Shown one piece after another: positions 41,671 through 50,928 of a stretch of 64,000 nt of DNA. A program made the translations under genes and the position numbers. The notes beneath the pieces were generated by a model. That model searched no databases, was not told the DNA's origin, and saw only the letters and a list, made by a program, of their open reading frames with translations. Location: positions 6,200,001 to 6,264,000 of the forward strand of contig NZ_OZ061318.1 in the NCBI RefSeq assembly GCF_964063345.1, written 5' to 3'. This DNA is from Pseudomonas lini. GTDB lineage: Bacteria > Pseudomonadota > Gammaproteobacteria > Pseudomonadales > Pseudomonadaceae. The first letter of the stretch is position 1, and each line of letters opens with the position of its first letter.

Positions 41671-42438
41671 ATGAAACTCGACAACAAGATTGTGCTGGTG
41701 ACCGGGGTCTCCTCGGGTATCGGCGCCGCTACTGCAAGCCTGCTGCGCGCCCACGGCGCCCACGTGATTGGCGTCGATCTGAAGGCCCCGCACATGACCC
41801 TGGACGGTTTTGTCCAGGGTGATCTGAGCAGTGCCGAGAACATCGACCGGCTGCTGCCGCAGTTACCGGCACGGATCGACAGCCTGTGCAATATCGCCGG
41901 GGTGCCGGGCACCGCAAATCCGCAATTGCTGGCGCAGGTCAATTACCTGGGACTGCGTCACCTGAGCCAGGCATTGTTGCCGCGAATCGCCGCTGGCGGC
42001 AGCATCGTCAATATCGCCTCGATCCTCGGCGCCGAGTGGCCGTTACGCCTGGAACAGCACAAGGCGCTGGCACGCATCGAAGGTTTCGCCGCTGCGCAAG
42101 CCTGGCTGGCCGTGCACCCGGTACCGGACGCGACCTGCTACCAGTATTTCAAGGAAGCCTTGATCGTCTGGAATTACCTGCAGGCCCAGCCCTGGTTCCT
42201 CGAACACTCAGTGCGCATGAACAGCGTGGCACCGGGCCCGGTTTTCACCCCCATCCTCGGCGACTTTGTGAGCATGCTCGGTGAAGCACGGACCCAGGCC
42301 GATGCCCATCGCATGAAACGCCCCGGTTATGCCGATGAGGTGGCGGCGGTGATTGCTTTCCTGTGTGCCGACGAGTCGCGCTGGATCAACGGCGTCAACC
42401 TGGCAGTCGATGGCGGATTGGCCTCCACCTACATCTGA
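41671..42438 (+). CDS. Short-chain dehydrogenase, coniferyl-alcohol-dehydrogenase-like
   Basis: 255 residues. NAD motif VTGVSSGIGAATASLLRAHG, then NIAGVPGTANPQLL (NxAG), SIVNIASILGAEWP (active Ser). The expected YxxxK appears as CYQYFKEALIVW. C-terminal CADESRWINGVNLAVDGGLAS is normal for SDRs. The N-terminus closely resembles CalA from ferulate-degrading Pseudomonas as I recall it. Probably oxidises an aryl or cinnamyl alcohol. It belongs to the sigma-54-controlled operon. Confidence 0.75.
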   Translation: MKLDNKIVLVTGVSSGIGAATASLLRAHGAHVIGVDLKAPHMTLDGFVQGDLSSAENIDRLLPQLPARIDSLCNIAGVPGTANPQLLAQVNYLGLRHLSQALLPRIAAGGSIVNIASILGAEWPLRLEQHKALARIEGFAAAQAWLAVHPVPDATCYQYFKEALIVWNYLQAQPWFLEHSVRMNSVAPGPVFTPILGDFVSMLGEARTQADAHRMKRPGYADEVAAVIAFLCADESRWINGVNLAVDGGLASTYI

Positions 42439-42539
42439 AATGCACACCTGTAGACAGCGGTGCAGGCCGCTACCTGAGCATGCTGGCAGGTGCCATGCAT
42501 GCAAAGCCATGCCAAAAATAAAAATAATGAGGAGCGTCC

Positions 42540-44189
42540 ATGGACAACGTTAAACGTTGCTTTCGTTTCAAGCATTGCGCCCTGTTTCTGGCGTTATGCA
42601 GTGCAGGCGTGATGATCGAAAGGGCCGAGGCCATGCAAATGGACCTGGGAGATTCGGACTGGAAACTGCGTTGGGACAACACCATCAAGTACAGCCAGGC
42701 CTGGCGTCTGCAAGGGCAGGACAGCCGATTGGTCAACGCGCCGACAGCCAACGGCCTGTACCCCTCGATCCAGAGTCAGGGCGATAAAAACTTCAGCCGC
42801 GGCCTGGTCTCCAACCGTCTGGACTTGTTTTCCGAAATGGATCTCAGCCGGCAAAACTATGGGCTGCGTGTGAGCGGCGCGGCCTGGTACGACGACATCT
42901 ACAACCAGGACACCGACAGCAGCGAGCAACCGCATTTCCTCAGCGAAACCCGCAAGCTCCATGGCCGCGATGCTGAAATTCTCGACGCCTTTGTGTTTCT
43001 GCGCGGAGACCTCGGCGAAGACTCCCAGGGCGTGGCGCGTTTGGGGCGGCACAGCCTGATTTACGGTGAAAGCCTGTTCTACGGTGGCAACGGCATTGCC
43101 AATGCCCAGGGCCCGACCGATGTGGTCAAGTTGCTCAGCGTGCCGGGAACCCAGTTCAAGGAGATCCTGCGTCCGGTCAACCAGATCTCCGGGCAGTTGC
43201 AGATCAACCCGCAGTTGTCGGTGGGCGCTTACTACCAGTTCGAGTGGGAACGTTCCAATCTGCCCGGTGCCGGCAGCTACCTGAGTGATACCGATGCCAT
43301 CGGTTATGGCAGCGGTTCGCTGCGTGAGGTATTTGGCAACGACACGGTGAATGGCGGCGATCTGAAACCGAGGAACTCGGGGCAGGGCGGTATGCAGATT
43401 CGCTTCAAACCCACCGGGACCGAGCTGGAGCTGGGTTTCTACGCCGCGCAGTATCACGACAAAGCCCCGATCGGCCTGTACGCCTACCTCGACGGTGCAG
43501 CCGCGGCGGCCACCGGGCTGCCGATCCTGAGTTCCTATCGTCAGGTCTACGCCGAAGATATCAAGACGGCTGGCGTCAGCTTTTCCACTGCCTATGGCCC
43601 GTTCAACTTTGCCGGTGAAACTTCCGTGCGCTGGAATGCGCCGCTGGTGAGCAACCTGCAAGTGGTGACCCCAGGCATGGAAGCCGATGGCGGCGATAAC
43701 TCATTGTTTGCCCGGGGCAAAACCGCTCACGCCAACCTGTCGGCGATTTACCTGCTATCGCCTACCGCGTTTTGGGATGGCGGCTCGGCACTGGCCGAAC
43801 TGGCGTGGAACCGCACCCTGAGCGTCACCGAGAACGCCGCCGCCCTGGATTCCAATACCACCCGTGATGCCACTGCGTTGCGGGTATTGGTGGAGCCTGC
43901 GTACTTCCAGATTGTCGACGGGATCGACCTGACCGTGCCAATCGGCATGGGCGTGGTGCTCGATGGGCGTTCTTCGGCCGTCAACAAGTCGGGCTTCGGC
44001 AATACCCATTCCGGCGACTGGAGTGTCGGGCTCAAGGCGACCTACCTGCAGCGCTGGGATGTCGGCCTCAACTACGTGAACTTCTTCGGGGCACCGAAAG
44101 CCGGGCTGCGCGAGGACGGCAATTTCAGTTACGGGCAGTCGCTGGCCGACCGCGATTTCGTCTCGCTCTACGTGAAAACCTCATTCTAA
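42540..44189 (+). CDS. DUF1302 family outer membrane protein
   Basis: 549 residues. Exported (N-terminal CALFLALCSAGVMIERAEA), rich in beta strands, ending SLADRDFVSLYVKTSF with a terminal aromatic residue as in outer-membrane barrels. SDWKLRWDNTIKYSQAWRLQ and ARLGRHSLIYGESLFYG are typical DUF1302 segments. Such genes nearly always come with DUF1329 and MMPL genes, as here. Function unknown; probably a channel or lipid-like transport component. Confidence 0.83.
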   Translation: MDNVKRCFRFKHCALFLALCSAGVMIERAEAMQMDLGDSDWKLRWDNTIKYSQAWRLQGQDSRLVNAPTANGLYPSIQSQGDKNFSRGLVSNRLDLFSEMDLSRQNYGLRVSGAAWYDDIYNQDTDSSEQPHFLSETRKLHGRDAEILDAFVFLRGDLGEDSQGVARLGRHSLIYGESLFYGGNGIANAQGPTDVVKLLSVPGTQFKEILRPVNQISGQLQINPQLSVGAYYQFEWERSNLPGAGSYLSDTDAIGYGSGSLREVFGNDTVNGGDLKPRNSGQGGMQIRFKPTGTELELGFYAAQYHDKAPIGLYAYLDGAAAAATGLPILSSYRQVYAEDIKTAGVSFSTAYGPFNFAGETSVRWNAPLVSNLQVVTPGMEADGGDNSLFARGKTAHANLSAIYLLSPTAFWDGGSALAELAWNRTLSVTENAAALDSNTTRDATALRVLVEPAYFQIVDGIDLTVPIGMGVVLDGRSSAVNKSGFGNTHSGDWSVGLKATYLQRWDVGLNYVNFFGAPKAGLREDGNFSYGQSLADRDFVSLYVKTSF

Positions 44190-44204
44190 TAAGGTGGATT
44201 CGCC

Positions 44205-45566
44205 ATGCAGAACAACGCTTTCCTGAACACTTGCGTCCTTACCCTGGCCCTGGCTGGCATCAGCCTGGCGCAGGCAGCGGTGTCGCCTGAACAGGCTGCA
44301 CGTTTGAAGTCTGAACTGACGCCTCTTGGCGGCGTGCGCGCCGGCAATGCCGATGGCAGCATCCCGGCCTGGGATGGCGGTTACACCAAGGTCGCGCCGG
44401 GCTACAAACCGGGCGATAAACGTGCCGATCCATTCGCCGGCGAGAAGCCGCTGTATTCGATCAAGGCCTCGAACATGGAGCAGTACGCCAGCGGACTGGC
44501 CGAAGGTACCAAGCTCCTGTTGAAGAAATACCCGGACTATCGGCTGGACGTCTACCCGACCCATCGCTCGGCGGCAGCCCCGCAATGGGTGTATGACAAC
44601 ACCGGCAAGAATGCCACCCGTGCCACGTTGGACGTGGAAACCGAAAAAGTCGCCAGCGCCTATGGCGGTATCCCGTTCCCGATCCCGGACAACGGCGCGC
44701 AAGTACTGTGGAACTACCGGTTGTCCTGGCAGGGCGGCGAGACCATCAGCGCACCTTTTGATACCTGGCTGATGACCGCTGGCGGAAAGAAAGTCCAGGC
44801 GACCCGAGCCCTGTTCAGCTATCAGTTCCCCTACTACTCCGAAAGTGGCGGCCTGGAAAATTTTGCCGGCAAGTACCAGGTTGGCAAGCTGTTGACCGAA
44901 CTGCCGTCATCCAAGGCCGGCGAAGGCTTGATGACTCATTGGGACATGGACCCCGCCAACCGTGCGGCCTGGCAGTATCTGGTCGGCCAGCGCCGGGTAC
45001 GCCGGGCGCCGAACATCGCCTACGACACCCCGGACTTCGTCACCTCTGGCGTCGGTCTGTTTGACGAAGCGTTCATGTTGTTCGGGCCTACCGACCGCTA
45101 CGATCTCAAGCTTGCGGGCAAGAAAGAACTGATCGTCCCCTACAACAATAATCGCGCCGGCCTGGCCAAGAGCGACGACCTGGTCAAACCGAACTTTCTC
45201 AATCCTGATCTGGTGCGCTGGGAGAAGCATCGGGTCTGGGTGGTCGAGGCCACGCTCAAATCCGGCAAGCGCCATGTGGTGCCGCATCGGACCTACTACG
45301 TCGACGAGGACTCCTGGCAGATCCTGATGGTCGACGGGTATGACGCGCAGGGCAAACTGGGCCGGCAGCAGTATTCGCTGACGTTGCTGGCGCCGGACCT
45401 TCCGGCGCTCACTGCGCAAGTCATGTGGGGCAGCTACAACCTCGATACCGGCGCCTACTTCCTTAACTCTTCGAGCAACGATCTGGCGGTCCAGTACCAG
45501 ACGATCGCAAAACCTTCAGCTTCCTATTACACACCGGATGCCATGGCTAACGAAAACATGCGTTGA
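44205..45566 (+). CDS. DUF1329 family periplasmic protein
   Basis: 453 residues. Signal peptide NTCVLTLALAGISLAQAA. Mature start SPEQAARLKSELTPLGGVRA, then GNADGSIPAWDGGYTK, a family marker. The LolA/LolB-like fold is suggested for this family in the literature. Lies 15 bases after the DUF1302 gene and is expected to work with it and with the MMPL protein in moving a hydrophobic substrate across the envelope. Confidence 0.83.
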   Translation: MQNNAFLNTCVLTLALAGISLAQAAVSPEQAARLKSELTPLGGVRAGNADGSIPAWDGGYTKVAPGYKPGDKRADPFAGEKPLYSIKASNMEQYASGLAEGTKLLLKKYPDYRLDVYPTHRSAAAPQWVYDNTGKNATRATLDVETEKVASAYGGIPFPIPDNGAQVLWNYRLSWQGGETISAPFDTWLMTAGGKKVQATRALFSYQFPYYSESGGLENFAGKYQVGKLLTELPSSKAGEGLMTHWDMDPANRAAWQYLVGQRRVRRAPNIAYDTPDFVTSGVGLFDEAFMLFGPTDRYDLKLAGKKELIVPYNNNRAGLAKSDDLVKPNFLNPDLVRWEKHRVWVVEATLKSGKRHVVPHRTYYVDEDSWQILMVDGYDAQGKLGRQQYSLTLLAPDLPALTAQVMWGSYNLDTGAYFLNSSSNDLAVQYQTIAKPSASYYTPDAMANENMR

Positions 45567-45635
45567 ACCATGGCGCGCCGTGACGAGCGAAAAGCTCGTC
45601 GCGGTCGCTGGCAATTTTCCAGGCGGGATAAAGAC

Positions 45636-46739
45636 ATGAACGTTGAAAAAATCTTTGCGAGTTTCGGTCTGCGATGGAGTGCCTGCGCGCTGGCGTTGTG
45701 TCTGTTGGTGAGCACATCCATGACTGCGCAGGCCGCGACGTTCGCGGTACTGCAGCAGCCGGCACTGCCGACCGCCAAGGCCGCGCGCGCGGTATTGCTT
45801 GGGTTGGCCCGGGCTGGTGAGCGTCTGGTGGCGGTCGGCGAGCGCGGCATCGTGCTGCTTTCGGATGACTCTGGAACGACTTGGCGCCAGGCCCGTGTGC
45901 CGGTCAGCGTCAGCCTGACCGCGGTGCAATTCGTCGACGCCGAGCAGGGCTGGGCGGTCGGTCATCTGGGCGTGGTGTTGCACACCGAGGACGGTGGTGA
46001 AACCTGGCACAGGCAACTCGACGGTGAGCGTGCCGCCGCGCTGGCGGTGCAGGCCGCGGAGCGCGATGCCGATCGGCCAGGCGGCGCCAGCAACCTTGCG
46101 CAGGCACGGCAGATGCGGGGCGACGGGCCGGATAAACCATTTCTCGACCTGTACTTCCGTGACCGCCTGCATGGCTACATCGTTGGCGCCTATAACCAGA
46201 TCTACCGCACCGACGACGGCGGGCGAAGCTGGCAGCCGTGGATGCAGCATGTGAACAATCCGCAGGGCCTGAACCTGTATGGCATCCGCGCTTCGGGTAA
46301 TGACCTGCTGCTGGTGGGGGAGCGCGGTTTGCTGTTGCGTTCGACCGATGCCGGGCATTCGTTCCAGCCTCTGAAATCACCTTATGAAGGCAGCTTTTTC
46401 GGTCTGCTCGGCACCCGCGCAGGAGCGTTGATTGCCTATGGATTGCGCGGCAACGCCTGGTGGTCCGAGGACCGTGGCAGCAGTTGGCGACGCCTCGACA
46501 CCGGCATCGAATCAACACTGGCGTCAGCCATCGAGCTGCGTGACGGCAGCCTGCTGTTGGCCAGCCAGAGCGGTGAACTTTTGTTCAGCCATGACCAGGG
46601 TCGCAGCTTCGACAAGCGCCAGAGCCGTAGCGGCGGGACGGTCGCTGCCGTGCAACAGACAGCCGACGGGGGGCTGGCCAGCGTCGGTTTGAGTGGCGTG
46701 GCCACTGACCAGGATCCGCGGGTCTCCGCCAAACCTTGA
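45636..46739 (+). CDS. YCF48/BNR-like beta-propeller exported protein
   Basis: 367 residues. Signal peptide ending SMTAQAA. Repeats with the BNR pattern SxDxGxxW or similar: LLSDDSGTTWRQ, LHTEDGGETWHRQL, YRTDDGGRSWQPW, LRSTDAGHSFQP, WSEDRGSSWRRL and FSHDQGRSFDKR. These make a seven-bladed-type propeller like the photosystem assembly factor YCF48. It probably assists assembly or substrate handing in the adjacent DUF1302/DUF1329/MMPL module. Confidence 0.8.
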   Translation: MNVEKIFASFGLRWSACALALCLLVSTSMTAQAATFAVLQQPALPTAKAARAVLLGLARAGERLVAVGERGIVLLSDDSGTTWRQARVPVSVSLTAVQFVDAEQGWAVGHLGVVLHTEDGGETWHRQLDGERAAALAVQAAERDADRPGGASNLAQARQMRGDGPDKPFLDLYFRDRLHGYIVGAYNQIYRTDDGGRSWQPWMQHVNNPQGLNLYGIRASGNDLLLVGERGLLLRSTDAGHSFQPLKSPYEGSFFGLLGTRAGALIAYGLRGNAWWSEDRGSSWRRLDTGIESTLASAIELRDGSLLLASQSGELLFSHDQGRSFDKRQSRSGGTVAAVQQTADGGLASVGLSGVATDQDPRVSAKP

Positions 46740-46791
46740 AACTTCACGGTGTAGCGCTATCGGGCCATGGCCCGTGCAACAGGAGTCAGAC

Positions 46792-49221
46792 TTGAAAGAC
46801 GACAAAACCCAAACCGTGATCGGCCGCCTGGAAGACTTCGACCAGACGTCGGGCAACTTCGCCGAGCGAATGATCTTCAACCATCGACCGCTGGTGATCC
46901 TGCTGTGTCTGCTGGTGACGCTGGTGCTCGGCTGGCAAGCCACGGGCATCGGTATCAACGCCAGCTATGAGAAGACCATCCCTACGGGGCACCCCTACGT
47001 CGCCAACTTCCTGGAGAACCGCAGCGAGCTGAGCGGTCTGGGCAACTCGTTGCGAATCGCTGTGGAGGTCAAACAGGGCAGCATCTTCACCAAGGATTAC
47101 CTCGACACCCTGGCCAGGCTCAACGACGAGCTGTATCTGCTGCCGGGTGTCGATCGGCCTTACATGAAATCGTTATGGACCCCGACCACGCGCTGGACCG
47201 CAGTGACCGAGGAGGGCCTCGATGGCGGCACCGTGATCCCCGATGACTATGATGGTTCGGCGACCAGTATCGAGCAGGTGCGAACCAACGTCGGCCGTTC
47301 CGGTGAGGTCGGCCAATTGGTCGCCGGTAACTTCAAGTCCAGCGTGATCTTCGTGCCGTTGCTCGACGTCAGTCCGCAGACCGGCAAAGCCCTGGACTAC
47401 GGTGAGTTCTCCCGGCAGTTGGAGGCGCTGCGGGACAAGTACCAGACCGATGAACTTCGAATCCACATCACTGGTTTCACCAAAATCGTCGGCGATCTGA
47501 TCGAGGGGCTGACCCAGGTCCTGTTGTTCTTCGTGATGGCGGTGTTGGTGACCGTGGTGGTGCTTTACGGTTACACCCGCTGCGCGCGCAGCACCCTGGT
47601 GGTGGTGACCTGTTCGTTGGTGGCCGTGCTCTGGCAGATGGGCCTGCTCGCGATGCTTGGGTTTGAGCTGGACCCGTACTCGGCGCTGGTGCCGTTTCTG
47701 GTGTTTGCCATCGGCATGAGCCATGGCGCGCAGAAGATGAACGGCATCGTGCAGGACGTCGGTCGCGGCACCCATCGGGTGGTGGCCGCGCGTTATACCT
47801 TCCGCCGACTGTTCGCCGCCGGCATGACCGCTTTGCTCTGCGATGCGGTGGGCTTCGCCGTGTTGCTGCTGATCAATATCCGGGTGATTCAGGACCTGGC
47901 GATCACTGCCAGCCTCGGCGTGGCGGTGCTGATTTTCACCAACCTGATTCTGCTGCCGATCCTGCTCAGCTATATCGGTGTCAGCCCGGCAGCGGCGCAA
48001 CGCAGCCTGAGTTCGGAAACCGCCGAGCTGCAAGCACAAACCAAGCATCCCTTGTGGCGTGTACTCGATCTGTTCACCCAACGGCGCTGGGCCATCGGCG
48101 CGATGCTGGGCGGCCTGCTGCTGGCAGCGTTTGGTTTTGCCGTGAGCCTGAACCTGAAGATCGGCGATCTCGACCCTGGCGCTCCGGAGTTGCGCGCCGA
48201 CTCGCGCTACAACCGCGACGCGCTGTTCATGACGCAAAACTATGCGGCCAGTTCGGATATTTTCGTGGTCATGATCAAGACGCCGGAAGATCAGTGCACG
48301 CGCTACGCCAGCCTGTCTGCGGTGGACGCGTTGGCCTGGCAACTGGAGCAATTGCCTGGGGTAGAGTCGACCACTTCAATGGCGGCGATGAGCAAGATCG
48401 CCACGGCCGGTTACAACGAAGGCAACTTCAAGTGGTATGAGCTGATCCCCAACGACGGTGCGTTGGGCGCAGTGCAGACCCGGGCTCCGCGGGAGCTGTT
48501 TAATCAGGGCTGTTCGATGCTGTCGCTGTACGTATACCTGTCCGATCACAAGGCCGATACCCTGAATCGGGTGGTGGCGGCGAGCGAGGCTTTCATCGCT
48601 GCGCATCAGGCGCCAGAGGTCAAGTTCATGCTGGCCGCCGGCAGCGCCGGAATCGAAGCCGCGACCAATATCGTGGTGAAAAAATCCATGCACGAGATGC
48701 TGTTCTGGGTCTACGGCGCGGTCAGCCTGCTATGCCTGCTGACCTTCCGCAGTTGGCGTGCAACCCTCTGCGCGATGCTGCCGCTGATGCTCACCTCGAT
48801 TCTTTGCGAGGCGCTGATGGTGGGTCTGGGCATGGGCGTGAAAGTCGCGACACTGCCGGTGATCGCGCTCGGCGTGGGGATCGGCATCGACTACGCGCTC
48901 TATGTGTTGAGCGTGATCCTGGCTCGAATGCGTGCCGGTGACACTCTGGCCCAAGCCTATTACCAGGCGCTGTTGTTCACCGGCAAAGTGGTTCTGCTGA
49001 CCGGCATGACACTGGCGGTCGCGGTCTCGACCTGGGCGTTCTCGCCGATCAAGTTCCAGGCCGACATGGGCATCCTGCTGGCCTTCATGTTCCTGGTGAA
49101 CATGCTTGGCGCCTTGATCCTGCTGCCGGCCTTGGCCTGGTTACTGCTGCCGCAGAAGGTCTTCGCAAAAAAGCCTGAAATGAGTTCGCTGGTGCCACTA
49201 GTCAAGGAGCTGTCCCGATAA
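46792..49221 (+). CDS. MMPL/RND-family transporter, likely TTG start
   Basis: 809 residues with about 12 membrane segments in two clusters of six, and two large periplasmic loops, as in MMPL lipid exporters. LVILLCLLVTLVLGWQATGI is TM1; VPFLVFAIGMSHGAQKMNG and ALGVGIGIDYALYVLSVILA carry the RND proton-relay region. AGGAGTCAGAC precedes TTG 46792, and translation from an upstream ATG would overlap the YCF48 gene. It should move a hydrophobic substrate or lipid with the DUF1302/DUF1329 proteins. Confidence 0.85.
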   Translation: MKDDKTQTVIGRLEDFDQTSGNFAERMIFNHRPLVILLCLLVTLVLGWQATGIGINASYEKTIPTGHPYVANFLENRSELSGLGNSLRIAVEVKQGSIFTKDYLDTLARLNDELYLLPGVDRPYMKSLWTPTTRWTAVTEEGLDGGTVIPDDYDGSATSIEQVRTNVGRSGEVGQLVAGNFKSSVIFVPLLDVSPQTGKALDYGEFSRQLEALRDKYQTDELRIHITGFTKIVGDLIEGLTQVLLFFVMAVLVTVVVLYGYTRCARSTLVVVTCSLVAVLWQMGLLAMLGFELDPYSALVPFLVFAIGMSHGAQKMNGIVQDVGRGTHRVVAARYTFRRLFAAGMTALLCDAVGFAVLLLINIRVIQDLAITASLGVAVLIFTNLILLPILLSYIGVSPAAAQRSLSSETAELQAQTKHPLWRVLDLFTQRRWAIGAMLGGLLLAAFGFAVSLNLKIGDLDPGAPELRADSRYNRDALFMTQNYAASSDIFVVMIKTPEDQCTRYASLSAVDALAWQLEQLPGVESTTSMAAMSKIATAGYNEGNFKWYELIPNDGALGAVQTRAPRELFNQGCSMLSLYVYLSDHKADTLNRVVAASEAFIAAHQAPEVKFMLAAGSAGIEAATNIVVKKSMHEMLFWVYGAVSLLCLLTFRSWRATLCAMLPLMLTSILCEALMVGLGMGVKVATLPVIALGVGIGIDYALYVLSVILARMRAGDTLAQAYYQALLFTGKVVLLTGMTLAVAVSTWAFSPIKFQADMGILLAFMFLVNMLGALILLPALAWLLLPQKVFAKKPEMSSLVPLVKELSR

Positions 49222-49240
49222 ACGCTGAGTGCGCAATCCA

Positions 49241-49330
49241 TGTGGGAGCGGGCTTGCTCGCGAAGACGGCGGTACAGTCAACATTGATGTCGTCTGACAC
49301 ACCGCTTTCGCGAGCAAGCCCGCTCCCACA
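49241..49330. repeat. REPIN between the MMPL and MFS genes
   Basis: TGTGGGAGCGGGCTTGCTCG and CGAGCAAGCCCGCTCCCACA are exact inverted repeats around a variable centre. It separates convergent genes and may act as a transcription stop. Confidence 0.85.
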
Positions 49331-49358
49331 GGTTCCGCATATTGACTGATTCGACCTG

Positions 49359-50594
49359 TCAGGATTTGTCGGCGACCGGGTTCGTCATGTTGAGCTCGGG
49401 CTCGGTCCGCGCTGCCGAACGGGCAATCACGCTGATGATGGTCAGTGCTGCAATCACCAACCCGGGGGAGGTCGCCAGCAATACCCCGGTGGTGCCGGCT
49501 CCGGCTGCCAGAATCTGCCCCGCGGCCAAGGGCCCGGCGACTGACCCCAGGCGACCGATGGCCACAGCCGCGCCGACGCCGGTGGCACGCACCGAAGTCG
49601 GGTATGACGGCGGTGCCAGGGCGTAAAGCACCAGTTGCGCAGCCATCACAAACAACCCCGCAGCAAACCCGGCGATGCCCATAGGAACAATACCCACCGA
49701 CAGCCCGACCCCGGCCAGCGCCACCAGCAAGCCGGCATAGACAAACAGCACCACCTTGATGCCGTTGCAGCGATCCAGCAGCACTCCGCCGAGCAGGGAG
49801 CCGAGGGCGCCGCCGATATTGAACAGCATCTGCACCAGGCCAGCCTGGGGTTTGCTGAATCCCTGTTCCAGCAGCAGTGATGGCAGCCAGTTGAGCAGCA
49901 TGTACATCACGGTCAGGGTGAAGAAGTAGCTCAGCCACAACGCCAAGGTAACGCGAGCGCGGCCTTCGCCGAACAGTGCCTGGCCGGTTGATGCGCGCGC
50001 TAAATTGACGGTCCCTTGTTGCTGGCGAAAGGCGCTGGACTCGGGCAGCAACAGGATCATCAGCGGCACCACCAGCAACGGCGCGAGACCGCCGATGATG
50101 AAGGTCGTCTGCCAATGATCGGTGAACAGCATAGCGACCACCGCCGCCAGTGCTCCACCCAACGGCACGCCGGCATACATGATGCTGATGGCGGTACCTC
50201 GGCGTTGCTCACCCACGGCTTCGGCACACAAGGCGATCAGGTTGGGCAGGGCGGCGCCCAGGCCCAGGCCGGTCATGAAGCGCGCCAGCAGCAGGCTGGA
50301 GAACGTGCTGACGTAGGCAGTGCTGAGCGAGAACACGCCGAACAGCAGCACCGCTGCGATGAGGATTTTCTTGCGGCCGATGCGATCGGCAATCCAGCCG
50401 CCGAAGAAGGCGCCCGGCAGCAAGCCGATGATGCCGGCACTGAACACCCAGCCCATCATTTTCGGGTCCAGGACAAAGGTCTGGCGCAGTCCCGCGGCGG
50501 CAGTGCCGGCAGCTTGCAGGTCGAAGCCTTCAATCAATGCAACGATAAAACACAGGGCGATGGTCAGCGTCGTGCGACGTGATGGGATGTCCAT
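49359..50594 (-). CDS. MFS transporter, aromatic acid:H+ symporter (AAHS) family
   Basis: 411 residues, 12 membrane segments. AAHS signs: FIVALIEGFDLQAAGTAAAG (with the DxQ/DLQ in TM1), GGWIADRIGRKKILI, RFMTGLGLGAALPNLIALCA and RRGTAISIMYAGVPLGGAL. The inner-membrane symporter for an aromatic acid such as ferulate, vanillate or related hydroxycinnamate. Divergent from the OprD porin gene, with a MarR-type site between. ATG 50594 follows GAGG at good spacing. Confidence 0.85.
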   Translation of the reverse strand: MDIPSRRTTLTIALCFIVALIEGFDLQAAGTAAAGLRQTFVLDPKMMGWVFSAGIIGLLPGAFFGGWIADRIGRKKILIAAVLLFGVFSLSTAYVSTFSSLLLARFMTGLGLGAALPNLIALCAEAVGEQRRGTAISIMYAGVPLGGALAAVVAMLFTDHWQTTFIIGGLAPLLVVPLMILLLPESSAFRQQQGTVNLARASTGQALFGEGRARVTLALWLSYFFTLTVMYMLLNWLPSLLLEQGFSKPQAGLVQMLFNIGGALGSLLGGVLLDRCNGIKVVLFVYAGLLVALAGVGLSVGIVPMGIAGFAAGLFVMAAQLVLYALAPPSYPTSVRATGVGAAVAIGRLGSVAGPLAAGQILAAGAGTTGVLLATSPGLVIAALTIISVIARSAARTEPELNMTNPVADKS

Positions 50595-50928
50595 GGCGAA
50601 CCTCATTATTGTTTTTGTGGGTGTACTGACGGGTGAGCGCGAGCCTGTTCGCCTCAAGCGATGACAGGCTGGAATTAAGATTAACAAAGATAACTAAAAA
50701 ATGAACGGCCAAGGTTTGTGGCCAAAAAATGGCGTTAAATTCATTAAAATCAACGTCATGACGAATTGAGTAAGATGGATCTAAAAAATAGATAATAATA
50801 TTAATGTTCGGTTATCGGTCATTGTGGATTGACGCCACCCCTCGGCTGTTTCCATTCTCTGGCCTGAGATCCTTGGAACAACCCTGCGATCCCGTTCAAA
50901 AAACAACAACAATAAGTGGACATCGAAC
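50595..50928. other. Divergent promoter region of the transporter and porin genes
   Basis: AT-rich gap with the operator-like TTAAATTCATTAA (50735-50747) and further AT-rich repeats (AGATTAACAAAGATAACTAA, 50679 on). I see no ORF worth calling. The porin gene leader of roughly 100-150 bases includes an A-rich part just before its start. Confidence 0.5.
50735..50747. promoter_or_regulatory. Candidate MarR-type operator in the transporter/porin promoter
   Basis: TTAAATTCATTAA differs at only two positions from TTAATTTGATTAA at 52911-52923 upstream of ech. Both are near-palindromes of the AT-rich type preferred by MarR regulators; a FerR-like gene lies at 52297. The shared sequence suggests one regulon. 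Confidence 0.5.
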
